Below are positions 1 through 9,578 of a stretch of DNA of 64,000 nt, piece after piece; positions within the stretch are counted from its first letter, which is position 1, and each line of letters starts with the position of its first letter. Below the pieces are notes generated by a model. The model was not told the DNA's origin and searched no databases. It was given only the letters and a program-made list of their open reading frames with translations. The DNA is from Candidatus Vallotiella hemipterorum. GTDB lineage: Bacteria > Pseudomonadota > Gammaproteobacteria > Burkholderiales > Burkholderiaceae. Both the position numbers and the translations under genes were made by a program. Location: NCBI RefSeq assembly GCF_910593725.1, contig NZ_OU343031.1, forward strand, positions 248,001-312,000, given 5' to 3'.

Positions 1-1
1 T

Positions 2-1003
2 ATGTCCGGTCCGGTACGGCGTTTCCTTAGGGCGTGGCGTCCCGCATTAGGCATCGTGATGGAAACCGAGGTATGGCCGACTCTGATTGACGAGTGTCGC
101 AATGCGGGTGTGCCGCTGGTGCTGACTAATGCAAGAATGTCAGAACGTTCATACTACCGTGCTTTGCGTCTTGGTGCAGCGATGCGCCAAGTATTCAGCG
201 GCTTTACACGTGTGCTTGCGCAGAGCCCGTCTGATGCACGGAGATTGAGTACACTTGGTGCGAGTAATGTCGTAGTAGTTGGCAATATGAAGTTTGATAC
301 AGAGGCTACACCCGAGTTAGTCCAGCGCGGCCAGGCCTGGCATATAGCAATTGGCCACCGCCCAGTATGGATAGCAGGTAGCACTTGCGAGGGTGAAGAG
401 GATCTTATATTAAATGCATACCACCAGCTTGGCATTACCGATGCACTGTTAATGATAGTGCCTCGGCATCCCTGGCGTTTTAATAAGGTTGCGGCACTAG
501 TTAAACGCTCAGGATTCAAGTTAGCGCGTCGTTCGGAGTGGGCCTCTACATCACTATGCGAGGCGACTACTATTAAGCCGCTACCGGACGATATTCAGGT
601 ATTACTCGGTGATTCGATGGGAGAGATGCGAGCCTACTATACATCTGCAGACGTAGCCTTTATCGGCGGAAGCTTGCTGCCATTCGGCGGACATAATCTG
701 ATTGAGGCATGTGCTGTGGGTGTACCGATTGTGATCGGACCATATACATTTAACTTTGCACAGGCGAGTATCGACGCGGTTACCTCCGGTGCAGCACTGC
801 GAGTACAGGATTCAGCCACGTTAGCGAAGGCTGTACGTATAGTACTTACAGATCGTACGCGCTGCGTAGAAATGGGTGCAGCTGGATCTGCATTTGCAGC
901 TCGGCACCGAGGTGCAGTACTTCGTACGGTAAATGCGCTCAAGATGCTACTCCCAGCTAGAAAACTGAGACCAATAAGCGAGAGACTCGACTTAGTAAGT
1001 TAA
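2..1003 (+). CDS. waaA: 3-deoxy-D-manno-octulosonic acid transferase, 5' end cut by window
   Basis: This is the C-terminal 333 residues of Kdo transferase, a GT30 enzyme that adds Kdo from CMP-Kdo to lipid A on the inner face of the cytoplasmic membrane. The family is usually about 420-430 residues, and the reading frame is open to the window edge. The first Met lies in the family's GPVRRFL region, so it is internal and not the start. The METEVWP motif is at fragment residues 20-26. The nucleotide-sugar loop GGSLLPFGGHNLIEA is near residue 221, followed by GVPIVIGPYTFNF. No frameshift is visible. Retention, with hldA, hldD and lapB elsewhere in the window, indicates that LPS core is still made. 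Identification is secure; the true start is outside the window. Confidence 0.95.
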   Translation: MSGPVRRFLRAWRPALGIVMETEVWPTLIDECRNAGVPLVLTNARMSERSYYRALRLGAAMRQVFSGFTRVLAQSPSDARRLSTLGASNVVVVGNMKFDTEATPELVQRGQAWHIAIGHRPVWIAGSTCEGEEDLILNAYHQLGITDALLMIVPRHPWRFNKVAALVKRSGFKLARRSEWASTSLCEATTIKPLPDDIQVLLGDSMGEMRAYYTSADVAFIGGSLLPFGGHNLIEACAVGVPIVIGPYTFNFAQASIDAVTSGAALRVQDSATLAKAVRIVLTDRTRCVEMGAAGSAFAARHRGAVLRTVNALKMLLPARKLRPISERLDLVS

Positions 1004-1169
1004 CTACTCCATCCACCCATTCAAATATAAACTACCCTAGTTTGCTAGATGGTAATACTAACCCGTACAATATACCTCTATATAAGAGACGGCATACAGA
1101 TCGTTAAGAAGTAGTAGAGATGGCAAGTTACCGACCGCGCCTAGGTTGCTTCTTTGAGGGGTGCCTTAG

Positions 1170-2012
1170 ATGGATCTGATTCTATTACTTAAAGCTTTAG
1201 TACTTGGCCTAGTAGAAGGCCTAACGGAATTTCTTCCTATATCTAGTACAGGGCATTTAATTTTAATGGGCTCATTAATTAATTTCGATGGTGAGGAAAG
1301 CAAAGTCTTCGATATTGTGATTCAGTTTGGCGCTATTCTCGCGATATGTTGGGAGTATCGAAAGCGTATTAAACAAGTAGTCTGGAGTTTAGCTACTGAG
1401 CAGATAACTCGGCGTTTTGTCCTGAACATGATTGTTGCTTCTATGCCTGCAATTATTATAGGACTATTGTTCGAGAAGTCTATTAAGGCGCTGCTGTTTT
1501 CTCCAGTACCAGTGGCAATTATGCTGATCGTAGGCGGCATCATCCTTCTGTGGGTAGAGTCGGCATATCGACGGCGCGCCTTCGATATGTATCGTATCCG
1601 CATACAGTCGATCGATGAGTTAACTATTATCGATTCATTAAAAGTCGGGCTTGCGCAATGCCTTGCATTAATCCCGGGTACGTCACGTTCAGGCGCAGCG
1701 ATTGTTGGAGGAATGCTCACCAATTTAGAGCGGTGTGTCGCGACCGAATTCTCTTTTTTCCTTGCTATCCCATTAATCTTTGGCGCTACTGTATACGAGC
1801 TTATTGGGGCATATGATATTCTAGGTGCATCAGATGCTAGGCTATTTACTGTTGGATTCATAGCTGCATTCGCTAGCGCATTCGCATGTGTACGCTGGTT
1901 GTTACACTATATTTCGACGCATGATTTTACTTTATTTGCATGGTATCGAATTTTTTTTGGACTATTTGTGCTGGTTATTAGCTATTGTGAAGGCTTCAAG
2001 TTTAACTACTAA
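1170..2012 (+). CDS. uppP: Undecaprenyl-diphosphatase
   Basis: This integral membrane phosphatase (BacA/UppP family) recycles undecaprenyl pyrophosphate to the monophosphate carrier used for peptidoglycan and O-antigen. At 280 residues it has normal family length. The two signature regions are present: EGLTEFLPISSTGH near residues 16-29 and PGTSRSG near 169-175, the latter holding the catalytic Ser/Arg. Several hydrophobic segments follow. The ATG is preceded by a GAGGGG Shine-Dalgarno sequence about 9 nt upstream, which supports the start. The 3' end overlaps the convergent trmB gene by 11 bp, so both reading frames use the same bases. Confidence 0.96.
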   Translation: MDLILLLKALVLGLVEGLTEFLPISSTGHLILMGSLINFDGEESKVFDIVIQFGAILAICWEYRKRIKQVVWSLATEQITRRFVLNMIVASMPAIIIGLLFEKSIKALLFSPVPVAIMLIVGGIILLWVESAYRRRAFDMYRIRIQSIDELTIIDSLKVGLAQCLALIPGTSRSGAAIVGGMLTNLERCVATEFSFFLAIPLIFGATVYELIGAYDILGASDARLFTVGFIAAFASAFACVRWLLHYISTHDFTLFAWYRIFFGLFVLVISYCEGFKFNY

Positions 2013-2724
2013 CTGACGATTCTAAACGCTTTATGAAAAGCAAATCCCACACACCGTGACCAAGGCAGAGTCCGCGGCGCTCAAATTTTGTCATCGGACG
2101 ATAGTCCGGGCGCAATATATAACTATTCTCATGATTCGAGATATTAACGAGCGTTGGTTCTGCGTGTAGTACGTTAAGCATCTGCTCCGCATAGTTTTGC
2201 CAGTCTGTTGCTAGATGTAAATAACCCCCAGCACGCAGGCGCGATGCAAGTAGCTTGGCGAATGGCAACTGAATTAGCCGCCGCTTGTGGTGACGAGCTT
2301 TATGCCACGGATCAGGAAAAAAAATATGCGCACCATCCACGCTATCCCTAGCAAGCATATGATTGACCACCTGAACAGCATCATGCTGAATCACGCGAAT
2401 ATTGCTTAATTGTCTTTCCTCGATTAACTTGAGAAGTGCTCCTACACCTGGTTCATAAACCTCAATTCCAAGAAAGTTATCACTTAACCGCTGTGCGGCG
2501 ATATCAACGGTTGTCGTACCCATACCAAAACCGATCTCTAGTATAAGTGGCGCATCGCGACCAAAACTTATCTTATAGTCGAGCTGAGTATTCATGTAGG
2601 GTAGTTTAAATTGTGGACCTAGCCTCTCCAATGCATCCCGTTGAGTACTAGAGAGACGTCTTACTCGCGTTACAAAGCTACGGATATGAGGCGGGGTTGT
2701 ATGGATTGGGATAGAGTGGATCAT
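2002..2724 (-). CDS. trmB: tRNA (guanine-N7-)-methyltransferase
   Basis: This SAM-dependent enzyme makes m7G46 in the variable loop of tRNAs. The 240 residues include the SAM-binding motif ILEIGFGMGTTT (61-72), the catalytic and tRNA-binding stretch PDPWHKARHHKRR (137-149) and the C-terminal TKFERRG motif (212-218). The N-terminus carries the burkholderial IRSFVTR segment but is shorter than in the free-living relatives I recall. No clear Shine-Dalgarno sequence is seen before the ATG. It converges on uppP with an 11-bp 3' overlap. The gene appears intact. Confidence 0.95.
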   Translation of the reverse strand: MIHSIPIHTTPPHIRSFVTRVRRLSSTQRDALERLGPQFKLPYMNTQLDYKISFGRDAPLILEIGFGMGTTTVDIAAQRLSDNFLGIEVYEPGVGALLKLIEERQLSNIRVIQHDAVQVVNHMLARDSVDGAHIFFPDPWHKARHHKRRLIQLPFAKLLASRLRAGGYLHLATDWQNYAEQMLNVLHAEPTLVNISNHENSYILRPDYRPMTKFERRGLCLGHGVWDLLFIKRLESSVSS

Positions 2725-3725
2725 ACTGTGTGTGGTATCTGTTAGGCCTTAGTATTAGCGAGTTTGTCCTGAGCCGATTATCATGGCAATCGACATGGGG
2801 GCATAAGCTACTTACTGTATTTTTAACGGGCCGTTTTTGACGATACTCATACCATATAGGATAACCTGGAGCCGATAAATTCAAATCTATGCGGATATTA
2901 AGCGATCATTATTATCCTCATAGTCTATCCTCAAGTCGTCTTGTTAGAGCAGATAACACTAGCCAATAAGATTATTTACATGATAATTAGCATAAGCACA
3001 ACTAAACCTATTGAGGTGAACTATACCACCACTCGGTTCCCGATATAGAGAAAAGCGCTTGCACTTACCTAAGTTTCTGATGGAGAAGTACTGATCTTTT
3101 ATATTTTCTAGTGCTGTATACTCCAATCTTTAGGGTGGGATCTAAATAATAATTTAAGGAGTACGTTTCCGAAACAGAATAAACTGACCTCCCTACTGGA
3201 GTAGGAGTGTAGTAAAAATTGAGCGTATGACAGGAGTTTAACCTATATTCTAACTTAGAAATCTGGAGTAATGGCTGTTATACAACGCCCGAAAAAAATT
3301 TAGCAGAGTTTTCTGTGGTTCAAAAAAATAATTAACAGCACATCAATTTTTAGAGTGTATGGCACATATGCTTTGTATATATATAATATAGAATTACCTA
3401 TCAGGTAGGTATATTAATAATATAGAATATAAGGATATATAAAAAACTAAATAGAGTGTTAAACAAATATATAGATCAAACATAGTAATTTTTTACTCAG
3501 CTACATCAAAGTACTTATATGTAACTAACGTTCTGGATTTTTAGAGGTGCTAGAATGGGATAGTAGTAGATCAAATTCTATACCGACTGAATAGTCAAGC
3601 GTACTAACAATGGTATTCAAGACGATAGAAAAAGTATGTTAAGTATAGCTTCAACGATTTTGATTAGTGTCAATACACAATACAAGCTATAGTGCGTCTA
3701 CTCTGAAGCTGATAGCGCGTTAATC
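2725..3725. other. AT-rich spacer without recognisable gene
   Basis: About 1 kb lies between trmB and yggT. No frame gives a recognisable protein. A 68-codon minus-strand frame at 2678-2884 overlaps the trmB start and has no homologue I know. The decameric motif AATATAGAAT occurs twice between about 3385 and 3430. I see no tRNA or strong hairpin. Confidence 0.6.
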
Positions 3726-4289
3726 TTAGAATCTAAACGTTATTACAGATACTGTAATATGTGTGATTATAATTAATAATATCTCTATGATTATAATCAA
3801 TATTAATGGCGAAAAGTCAATTCGGCCTAGTTGAGGTATTACGCGGCGAATCGGATGGAATAATGGAGTAGTCAATTGAAGTAGAATCTTTATTGCTGGA
3901 GAAAGCGGGTTAAACCATAATAGTAGTGTCATAATTAGCGTTAACAGAATTATTAAATTTAATACCCACTTAATCATCGTTAAGGTCGCGATAACGAAGC
4001 CGACAGGAAACAGCAGGGCTGGGTTACCACCGGAGGCAACGACCATCATAACAACAAAGATAATTGCAGATAACCAAGCGGCAAATAGACTGGTCCAGTC
4101 AATACAACGCGAGGCTGGAATTATCCGACGCAACGGTACTACCAGCCAGTTAGTAGCCTGGAAGATAGCTTGTAAGAGTGGACTATAGGGCGTTAGCTTA
4201 ACTATAGGAAACCACGCACGTAGCAGCAGGGCAGTACCAAATAACGTGAAAATAGTATGCAGTAAAAAACGAGCAATAGTTCCAAACAT
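3726..4289 (-). CDS. yggT: YggT family membrane protein
   Basis: This 187-residue protein is almost entirely hydrophobic, with segments near residues 5-27, 68-90, 95-125 and 155-185. The family's paired pattern is visible: IPASRCIDWTSLFAAWL near residues 57-73 and IPQLGRIDFSPLILIIIIE near 149-167 are the two YggT repeats. YggT proteins are inner-membrane proteins implicated in osmotic tolerance and division-site or envelope functions; the exact role is not established. The ATG at 4289 is preceded by AGGGA with good spacing. The ancestral neighbours proC and yggS, often nearby in proteobacteria, are not in the window. Confidence 0.85.
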   Translation of the reverse strand: MFGTIARFLLHTIFTLFGTALLLRAWFPIVKLTPYSPLLQAIFQATNWLVVPLRRIIPASRCIDWTSLFAAWLSAIIFVVMMVVASGGNPALLFPVGFVIATLTMIKWVLNLIILLTLIMTLLLWFNPLSPAIKILLQLTTPLFHPIRRVIPQLGRIDFSPLILIIIIEILLIIITHITVSVITFRF

Positions 4290-5308
4290 ATTATTTTCCC
4301 TGAGATGAACTTAGCTGACGAATTGGAGGGTGCAAGATGTTATGAGGTGTTATTAAGGTAGGATTTCATGAAAGCCGGAAAATCCGTACCACTCTATCCT
4401 CGATAAATAGTATGTTCTTTATACGCTGATAAGTCAGCCGCCTTCACTATAGACTATAGACTTAATTGCGCTTAAAACTAGTTACTTCGATAAGAATCAG
4501 CGCACCAGCGTATAAATATGTCAACTTAAATAAGCGGCAATAAATCCCGTACAGTGTTTTACACAACCGAATATAACCTTGTATAAAAAACATTTATATT
4601 TGCACTATTACAATTAATGACTAATTACGGTGGGTAGCGTATTACTTGACGTAAGTGATGACTACAACGCGCATAATAGCTAGTCATATGCCGCTCTAAT
4701 AAAGTATTATTGCACCATATCTATAATGTTTCTCTCATTAAGAAGCATTAAATATGCTAAGACGCAAGGCGTTTATCAATAAATATTACAGTGATTCCGG
4801 GCGTAAATCGTTTCGATTCTTTATTAGCCTTACTTTAAAAGTGCTTGACTTAGAATTTGTGTCATCTCTACTCTCATATCCTAAACACATATGACCTTCC
4901 GGGTATTAATAAAAACGCACTAGTATGTGATTTAACACATAAGGTATAAGCTTAGAATTTATAATGTAAGGTGAGTAAATTGGGTAATACGGTACCGCAA
5001 ACCGGTATGCATTAGATACCTAAAATACTGCAGAATATTAACTTAATGCTTGTGCAGGAGACATAGTGTAGCCAGCGCTACTGCATATATCCGAATAAGT
5101 ACAGCACATAAACTACTATTCATTGAAAATGAATGTATAAGAGTAGCACACCATAGGTTCAAAACCAGTGCGAGAGCAGTATGTATCCAACGATGTGTTT
5201 TAATCTTCTGCGTCCCTAATGGTGTTCCAGTCAGATACGAAGAGTGTGGTTTAGGCGGAACGTCGCTTCGTATTTACTCTGAGTATCTGCGGATGCTTTA
5301 CTGCTTGC
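4290..5308. other. AT-rich spacer without recognisable gene
   Basis: About 1 kb lies between yggT and the 3' end of nusB. A 94-codon plus-strand frame (5050-5334) runs into the nusB coding region in antisense, is rich in Cys, Arg and His, and has no recognisable domain, so I do not call it. In burkholderias an aminotransferase gene often sits beside nusB, and no remnant of it can be read here. Confidence 0.55.
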
Positions 5309-5743
5309 TTAAATGCGATTTTTTACTTCGTTAAAGCGTATGGTTACTACTAGCTTATCTAGAACGCCATTTATATACTTGTAGCCGTCGGAGCCACCAA
5401 ATGTTTTGGTTAACTCCACGGCCTCATTAATTACAACCCGATACGGGATATCAATATGATTCTGGAATTCGTATACTGCTATTAGCAACACTGCCTGCTC
5501 GACTGGCGACAGCTGGTAAAACGGACGATCTAGAAATGGAATGAGCGCTTTAGTTAGCGTTTTTGCTTTCTGGATAACACCATATAACAGAGAACTAAAA
5601 TGGTTGCAGTCTGCTTTGTTAAAGCCGGGTTGCTCGCGCATCGCGGCATCTATTTTACTTTCCGATGCCCCTGATAACAACCACTGATATACACCCTGTG
5701 TAGCTAGCTCACGGGAGCGGCGACGGGCATTTTTTGTTGTCAT
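5309..5743 (-). CDS. nusB: Transcription antitermination factor NusB
   Basis: NusB binds boxA RNA with NusE (S10) and promotes rRNA antitermination. The 144-residue length is typical of the family. [19 protein letters not shown] (residues 7-25) is the Arg-rich first helix and [16 protein letters not shown] (near 98-113) is the conserved central core. [20 protein letters not shown] follows and the C-terminal region contains [10 protein letters not shown]. The start ATG overlaps the ribH stop codon in an ATGA junction, so translation is probably coupled to ribH. This ribH-nusB pairing is common in proteobacteria. Confidence 0.95.
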   Translation of the reverse strand: MTTKNARRRSRELATQGVYQWLLSGASESKIDAAMREQPGFNKADCNHFSSLLYGVIQKAKTLTKALIPFLDRPFYQLSPVEQAVLLIAVYEFQNHIDIPYRVVINEAVELTKTFGGSDGYKYINGVLDKLVVTIRFNEVKNRI

Positions 5744-6255
5744 ACTCTATGCTCCTCTACTGCCGCCTCGCTCCGCTCTTGATCATCTTGATTAAGATAA
5801 TCAAGAGCGGACGATAGATTCCCCATTTCTACCGCAACGCGAGCTGCATTACGGCCTTTCTCGCTTATTCGCACGAGAGCTTGCTTGTCATTCTCAGTAG
5901 TTAATACTGCGTTTGCGATCGGTATACCAAAATCTAGCGCAATACGGCTAATACACGAGCTGCTTTCGTTAGATACGAGCTCGAAATGATAGGTTTCACC
6001 TCGAATCACTGCGCCCAGGGCGATTAGTGCGTCGAACTGACCAGTCTCAGCAAGCTTCTGCAGCGCAAGCGGAATTTCTAGTGCGCCGGGCACTGTAACG
6101 AGCAGAATGTCTTCACCTATGACACCAAGGCCCTGAAGTTCCTCAAGGCAGATTTCGACTAGCCCATTGCAAACTGGCTCGTTGAAGCGCGACTGAACGA
6201 TGCCAATCCTTAAGCCATTACCGTGGTGGTTCGGTTTATATTGTCCAATTTCCAT
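5740..6255 (-). CDS. ribH: 6,7-dimethyl-8-ribityllumazine synthase
   Basis: Lumazine synthase condenses 5-amino-6-ribitylaminouracil with 3,4-dihydroxy-2-butanone 4-phosphate, the penultimate riboflavin step. The 171 residues contain the substrate loop VPGALEIP (55-62) and [12 protein letters not shown] (81-92), whose His90 corresponds to the catalytic histidine of the family. The ATG is preceded by GGGGAA. The gene overlaps nusB by 4 bp and lies 133-245 bp from ribBA on the same strand, so ribBA-ribH-nusB is probably one transcript. The C-terminal tail ([16 protein letters not shown]) is acidic and poorly conserved. Confidence 0.96.
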   Translation of the reverse strand: MEIGQYKPNHHGNGLRIGIVQSRFNEPVCNGLVEICLEELQGLGVIGEDILLVTVPGALEIPLALQKLAETGQFDALIALGAVIRGETYHFELVSNESSSCISRIALDFGIPIANAVLTTENDKQALVRISEKGRNAARVAVEMGNLSSALDYLNQDDQERSEAAVEEHRV

Positions 6256-6388
6256 AAATGTTCCCCGTTAATACGTATTCAGCAAGGTGGATCCCGCTAG
6301 TCATCGGGCTAAGATCCTAACAAATAGGTAGGTACAGAGTGCGTCGACCTATTTATGCGAATGTATACTATTACATGGGAATCTGTGT

Positions 6389-7501
6389 TTACCGCGCTAG
6401 CACGGGCTCAAAACCTGTTATCTCAAGGCCGTATCCTGACATGCCGCTTATACGGCTCGGATTCTCTAATAACCGCATTTTCCCAACATGCAACTTATGA
6501 AGAATTTGTGCGCCGATACCATATGTCTTAAGCTCCATTGAGCGGCACTTGAGTTTAGCTTCATTAATCTGCTGATCTAGTGCCTGGAGTATGCTTAGCA
6601 ACCGGTCGCCTGACTCGCGCACGTTTAGCAACACTACAACCCCTATTTCGCGCTGAGCAATCTCGCGTAGCGCTGCATCTAATGTCCAGGCGTGTGCACT
6701 TATACCCGTTTCAAGCAGGTCTAAGATTGATAATGATTCATGTACTAGTACTAATGTCTCAATCTCAGGCGATGGTTGCCCACGTACTAACGCTAAATGC
6801 GGTGCAGCGTTTAGCTTATCGTGGAAAAGTACTACATTAAATGGCCCATAAGCAGTGTGCATTATACGCTGCGTTATGCGTTCGATAACTGATTCAGTAC
6901 GACTACGGTACTTAATTAAGTCCGCAATCGTACCGACCTTTAAGCTATGCTTCGAGGAAAACTCAATGAGGTCATGCCATCGTGCCATCGTGCCATCGTC
7001 TTTAATTATTTCGCAGATTACTGATGCTGGCGTAAGCCCAGCTAGCGCTGCTAGATCACAACCGGCCTCGGTATGGCCAGGACGCAAGAGTACCCCGCCG
7101 GGGTGTGCCATAATAGGAAACATGTGTCCAGGCTGGACGATATCTTCGGCTCGAGCGTCGCGTGCGACAGCTGCCTGGACTGTTCGAGAACGATCAGCAG
7201 CGGAGATTCCGGTAGTAACGCCTTCCGCGGCCTCAATGCTAACCGTGAATGCTGTGCCGTATTTCGTGCCATTTCGATATGTCATTAGCGGTAGATTTAA
7301 TGTGCGGCAGCGCTCCTGCGTCAGCGTCAGGCAAATCAGACCACGGCCATAGCGAGCCATGAAATTAATTGCCGCCGGCGTAACAAAATCAGCGGCTAAC
7401 ACTAAATCGCCCTCGTTTTCACGGTCTTGTTCATCAAAAAGAATGATCATTCTGCCAGCCCTAAGTTCGGCAATGATCTCTTGCGTTGAAGCGGGTGTCA
7501 T
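6389..7501 (-). CDS. ribBA: 3,4-dihydroxy-2-butanone 4-phosphate synthase with degenerate GTP cyclohydrolase II domain
   Basis: The N-terminal half is RibB, which converts ribulose 5-phosphate to the four-carbon riboflavin precursor. The active-site motifs DRENEGD (residues 26-32), TGISAADR (97-104) and GHTEA (142-146) are present. The C-terminal half (about 200-370) resembles GTP cyclohydrolase II: its TYGIGAQILHKL segment and the GYGLEI end are retained. However, the region after VLVHESL lacks the zinc-binding cysteine cluster, so this half is probably not catalytic. That state is typical of burkholderial RibBA proteins, which rely on a separate RibA. I chose ATG 7501 (MTPASTQEII) by family comparison. 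A GTG at 7519 would add six residues. No FMN riboswitch is recognisable upstream. Confidence 0.93.
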   Translation of the reverse strand: MTPASTQEIIAELRAGRMIILFDEQDRENEGDLVLAADFVTPAAINFMARYGRGLICLTLTQERCRTLNLPLMTYRNGTKYGTAFTVSIEAAEGVTTGISAADRSRTVQAAVARDARAEDIVQPGHMFPIMAHPGGVLLRPGHTEAGCDLAALAGLTPASVICEIIKDDGTMARWHDLIEFSSKHSLKVGTIADLIKYRSRTESVIERITQRIMHTAYGPFNVVLFHDKLNAAPHLALVRGQPSPEIETLVLVHESLSILDLLETGISAHAWTLDAALREIAQREIGVVVLLNVRESGDRLLSILQALDQQINEAKLKCRSMELKTYGIGAQILHKLHVGKMRLLENPSRISGMSGYGLEITGFEPVLAR

Positions 7502-8628
7502 AGTAAACAATGATGGCACAGTAATAAAGCTACTATTTTACGTCAGCATCGAGCTAACATCTGATTTCTATACCGGCTGCTATACAGCTAGCCTTAGAGC
7601 GGCTCCTGCTTGGTATGCAAATGCAGGGCTCTACGAAGATTGAGGACCTCATTAAATGGCACTATATGATGCGGCGAGATACACATGATGATAGGAAGGT
7701 AGGTGTGACTTGTGACTGTTTTTTGAGGTATTCTATCCACGGACTATAGCTATGATGCTAGTATAGTTTTATCTATACAAGTAATCCCTAAAAATGTTCT
7801 AATAAGGCTACACATAGCCTAACAGATTACTATAGAGTTAGATAAAAAAGTTTTTTCTAGTCAGCGTGCTCTCTGCCAAAGTGGCACCATGTCCTCATCT
7901 CAAGATACTGAGGAGACTTTACGGTCCACATAATTTAATAGAAACCTTTGTATTATAGTAAAATAAGGTGGAATAATTGCTAGATAAAAGTCTATTACAA
8001 CAGTTAATTTTTTTAATGAGTTATTTATTGGAATAACACGTATAAACATCATTTATATTGTATACATTATTTAAACAAAGTAGATTTAAGAAATCTAACT
8101 ACAAAATTGAACACTCAGCTATAGGCTGCTCAGTTAGACATATATATTAGCCATTTTAAGAGATTAATTAGCTAAGCTCGCCTAGATAGCTTTAAACAAA
8201 CCACTGTAGCCGAGCCTGTTATACCTCTTGCTTGATTAGAATAAGGGGGGGCGCTAGAAATGGTTAACGTATGATTTAGAGTACTAGCTCAAGCGAATAT
8301 ATAGTACACTACTTCATGGTCTATACATACGAGCTACCATTTATTTGTACTAGATACGTATTTTCAAAGTGTTTGATAGAAGGCGATTATAAGTTAGACG
8401 CCTTTAGCATAACGCTCTACAACAGTAACGGCTCGGTATGCATATTTGTCTTCCTAGTAATTATTGTTATAACATTGGTAATAATTTTTTATGCCGACGC
8501 ACTAAAAATAGTAAGAGTATGCTTTTATTAGCACCTGTAAATCTGATGGGAAGTTATCGATAGCAGCGGCTTTGCATACTATTTAGCATTAAGATATAAC
8601 CAAATTTTCGTATCCTGGAAGGGGTGAG

Positions 8629-8672
8629 AAATTTATTCTGTATACGGTCCCTGACATATACAGAATAAATTT
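8629..8672. repeat. Perfect 16-bp inverted repeat, 12-nt loop
   Basis: The arms 8629-8644 and 8657-8672 are exact reverse complements (AAATTTATTCTGTATA and TATACAGAATAAATTT). They enclose a GC-richer loop, CGGTCCCTGACA. The right arm runs into a T5 stretch. No gene ends nearby on the plus strand, so a terminator role is unproven. Confidence 0.85.
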
Positions 8673-9140
8673 TTGTATAGCAGAATAGCAATAAACTCTA
8701 ACTAGACTTTAAAAGTCTTAACAGTTTATCTAAGCAATAGGCTGGGCGCTGGGCTATCGCTTAGATAATCATGGGGCCCCCTATAAGAAGATATAGGTTT
8801 TTATGTTATCTGTATATTAAGGACATGGTGTTATCGATCTGAACCCTCTCCTTAGAACTTAAATAAACTCGGGTATATCCCATACCACACTCGCTTTGCT
8901 ACAAACTAAACACATTATCTATAACCCCAATACTAGTTAGGTTTTATTAAAATTAGTAGCTACATTTTATCTCTGTAAGTAGGCATACAATCATCTACAG
9001 AATAAAGTACTAATAGTAGAGGTTAAAGGCTGACTTTGCCAGTAACAGTTCAAGAATTTCTAGCATTATTAATCTTAGTATATTTTTTAGGGCATATGTA
9101 CTACTGTGGTTTATCTATATAAGCTACATTCAGCGCCGAT

Positions 9141-9170
9141 ATATTTTAAATTATTTTTAATTTAAAATAT
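9141..9170. repeat. Perfect 12-bp AT-only inverted repeat
   Basis: Arms 9141-9152 and 9159-9170 (ATATTTTAAATT and AATTTAAAATAT) flank the loop ATTTTT. The element lies about 410 bp beyond the ribE stop on the minus-strand transcript. Its AT-only composition makes chance origin more plausible than for the other repeats. Confidence 0.7.
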
Positions 9171-9578
9171 TTACGGAATTTATATTCTATTTGCTTTTAT
9201 AAAAACTTTTTAAGAAAACCTATATGTAAACTTGATAAGAAAATTTTCATCACTAGGAAATATTAAAGATTTTAAGTGGTTAAAATTGACCTCAACTGCG
9301 CGTTGAGGCACGACATGTATGCGACGGACCAGAGCCTGTTTTTCTAAAAAATTATTAGTAAAAAGCATGACTTATTATAGGGGCTAATCATATAATGTGA
9401 TGTCACATGTAATAAACAGAGCAGCGATTTTTCATATATTTTTTATTCAGATAGTTTGACAGATACTGACAAAAGCGTCATAGGGCTATTTCGAGGCCTG
9501 ATTATCTCTTGAGGGTCATATTTGGCTTAATATCGGTAGATTTTTATAAACTCTCAACAAGTGGATTAATTTAATGAG

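Larger units (their letters stand above)
7520..9578. other. AT-rich 2-kb spacer with inverted repeats
   Basis: This spacer splits the ancestral riboflavin cluster between ribBA and ribE. It has no supported gene. A 71-codon plus-strand frame (8316-8531) contains one hydrophobic stretch but no ribosome-binding site or known family. The region holds a 16-bp perfect stem (8629-8672), a 10-bp stem TTATCTAAGC/GCTTAGATAA near 8719-8768, a 12-bp AT-only stem (9141-9170), a 7-bp stem CCTCAAC/GTTGAGG (9290-9308) and a G7 tract (8245-8251). Confidence 0.6.

Noticed and set aside
2678..2884. 68-codon minus-strand ORF across the trmB start
   Set aside because: It overlaps the trmB N-terminus in another frame and has no recognisable domain.
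5050..5334. 94-codon plus-strand ORF beside nusB
   Set aside because: It overlaps nusB in antisense, has a Cys/Arg/His-rich composition typical of random frames, no ribosome-binding site and no recognisable domain.
7520..7700. Possible FMN riboswitch before ribBA
   Set aside because: None of the conserved sequence blocks of the FMN element is visible on the minus strand.
8316..8531. 71-codon ORF with one hydrophobic segment in the ribBA-ribE spacer
   Set aside because: AT-rich noncoding DNA readily yields hydrophobic stretches; no Shine-Dalgarno sequence, no known family and no partner gene. Conservation in a sister genome would reopen it.
9410..9430. CRP-like site TGTGA..TCACA near 9398
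   Set aside because: The half-sites are separated by two bases instead of six, so it is not a CRP operator.
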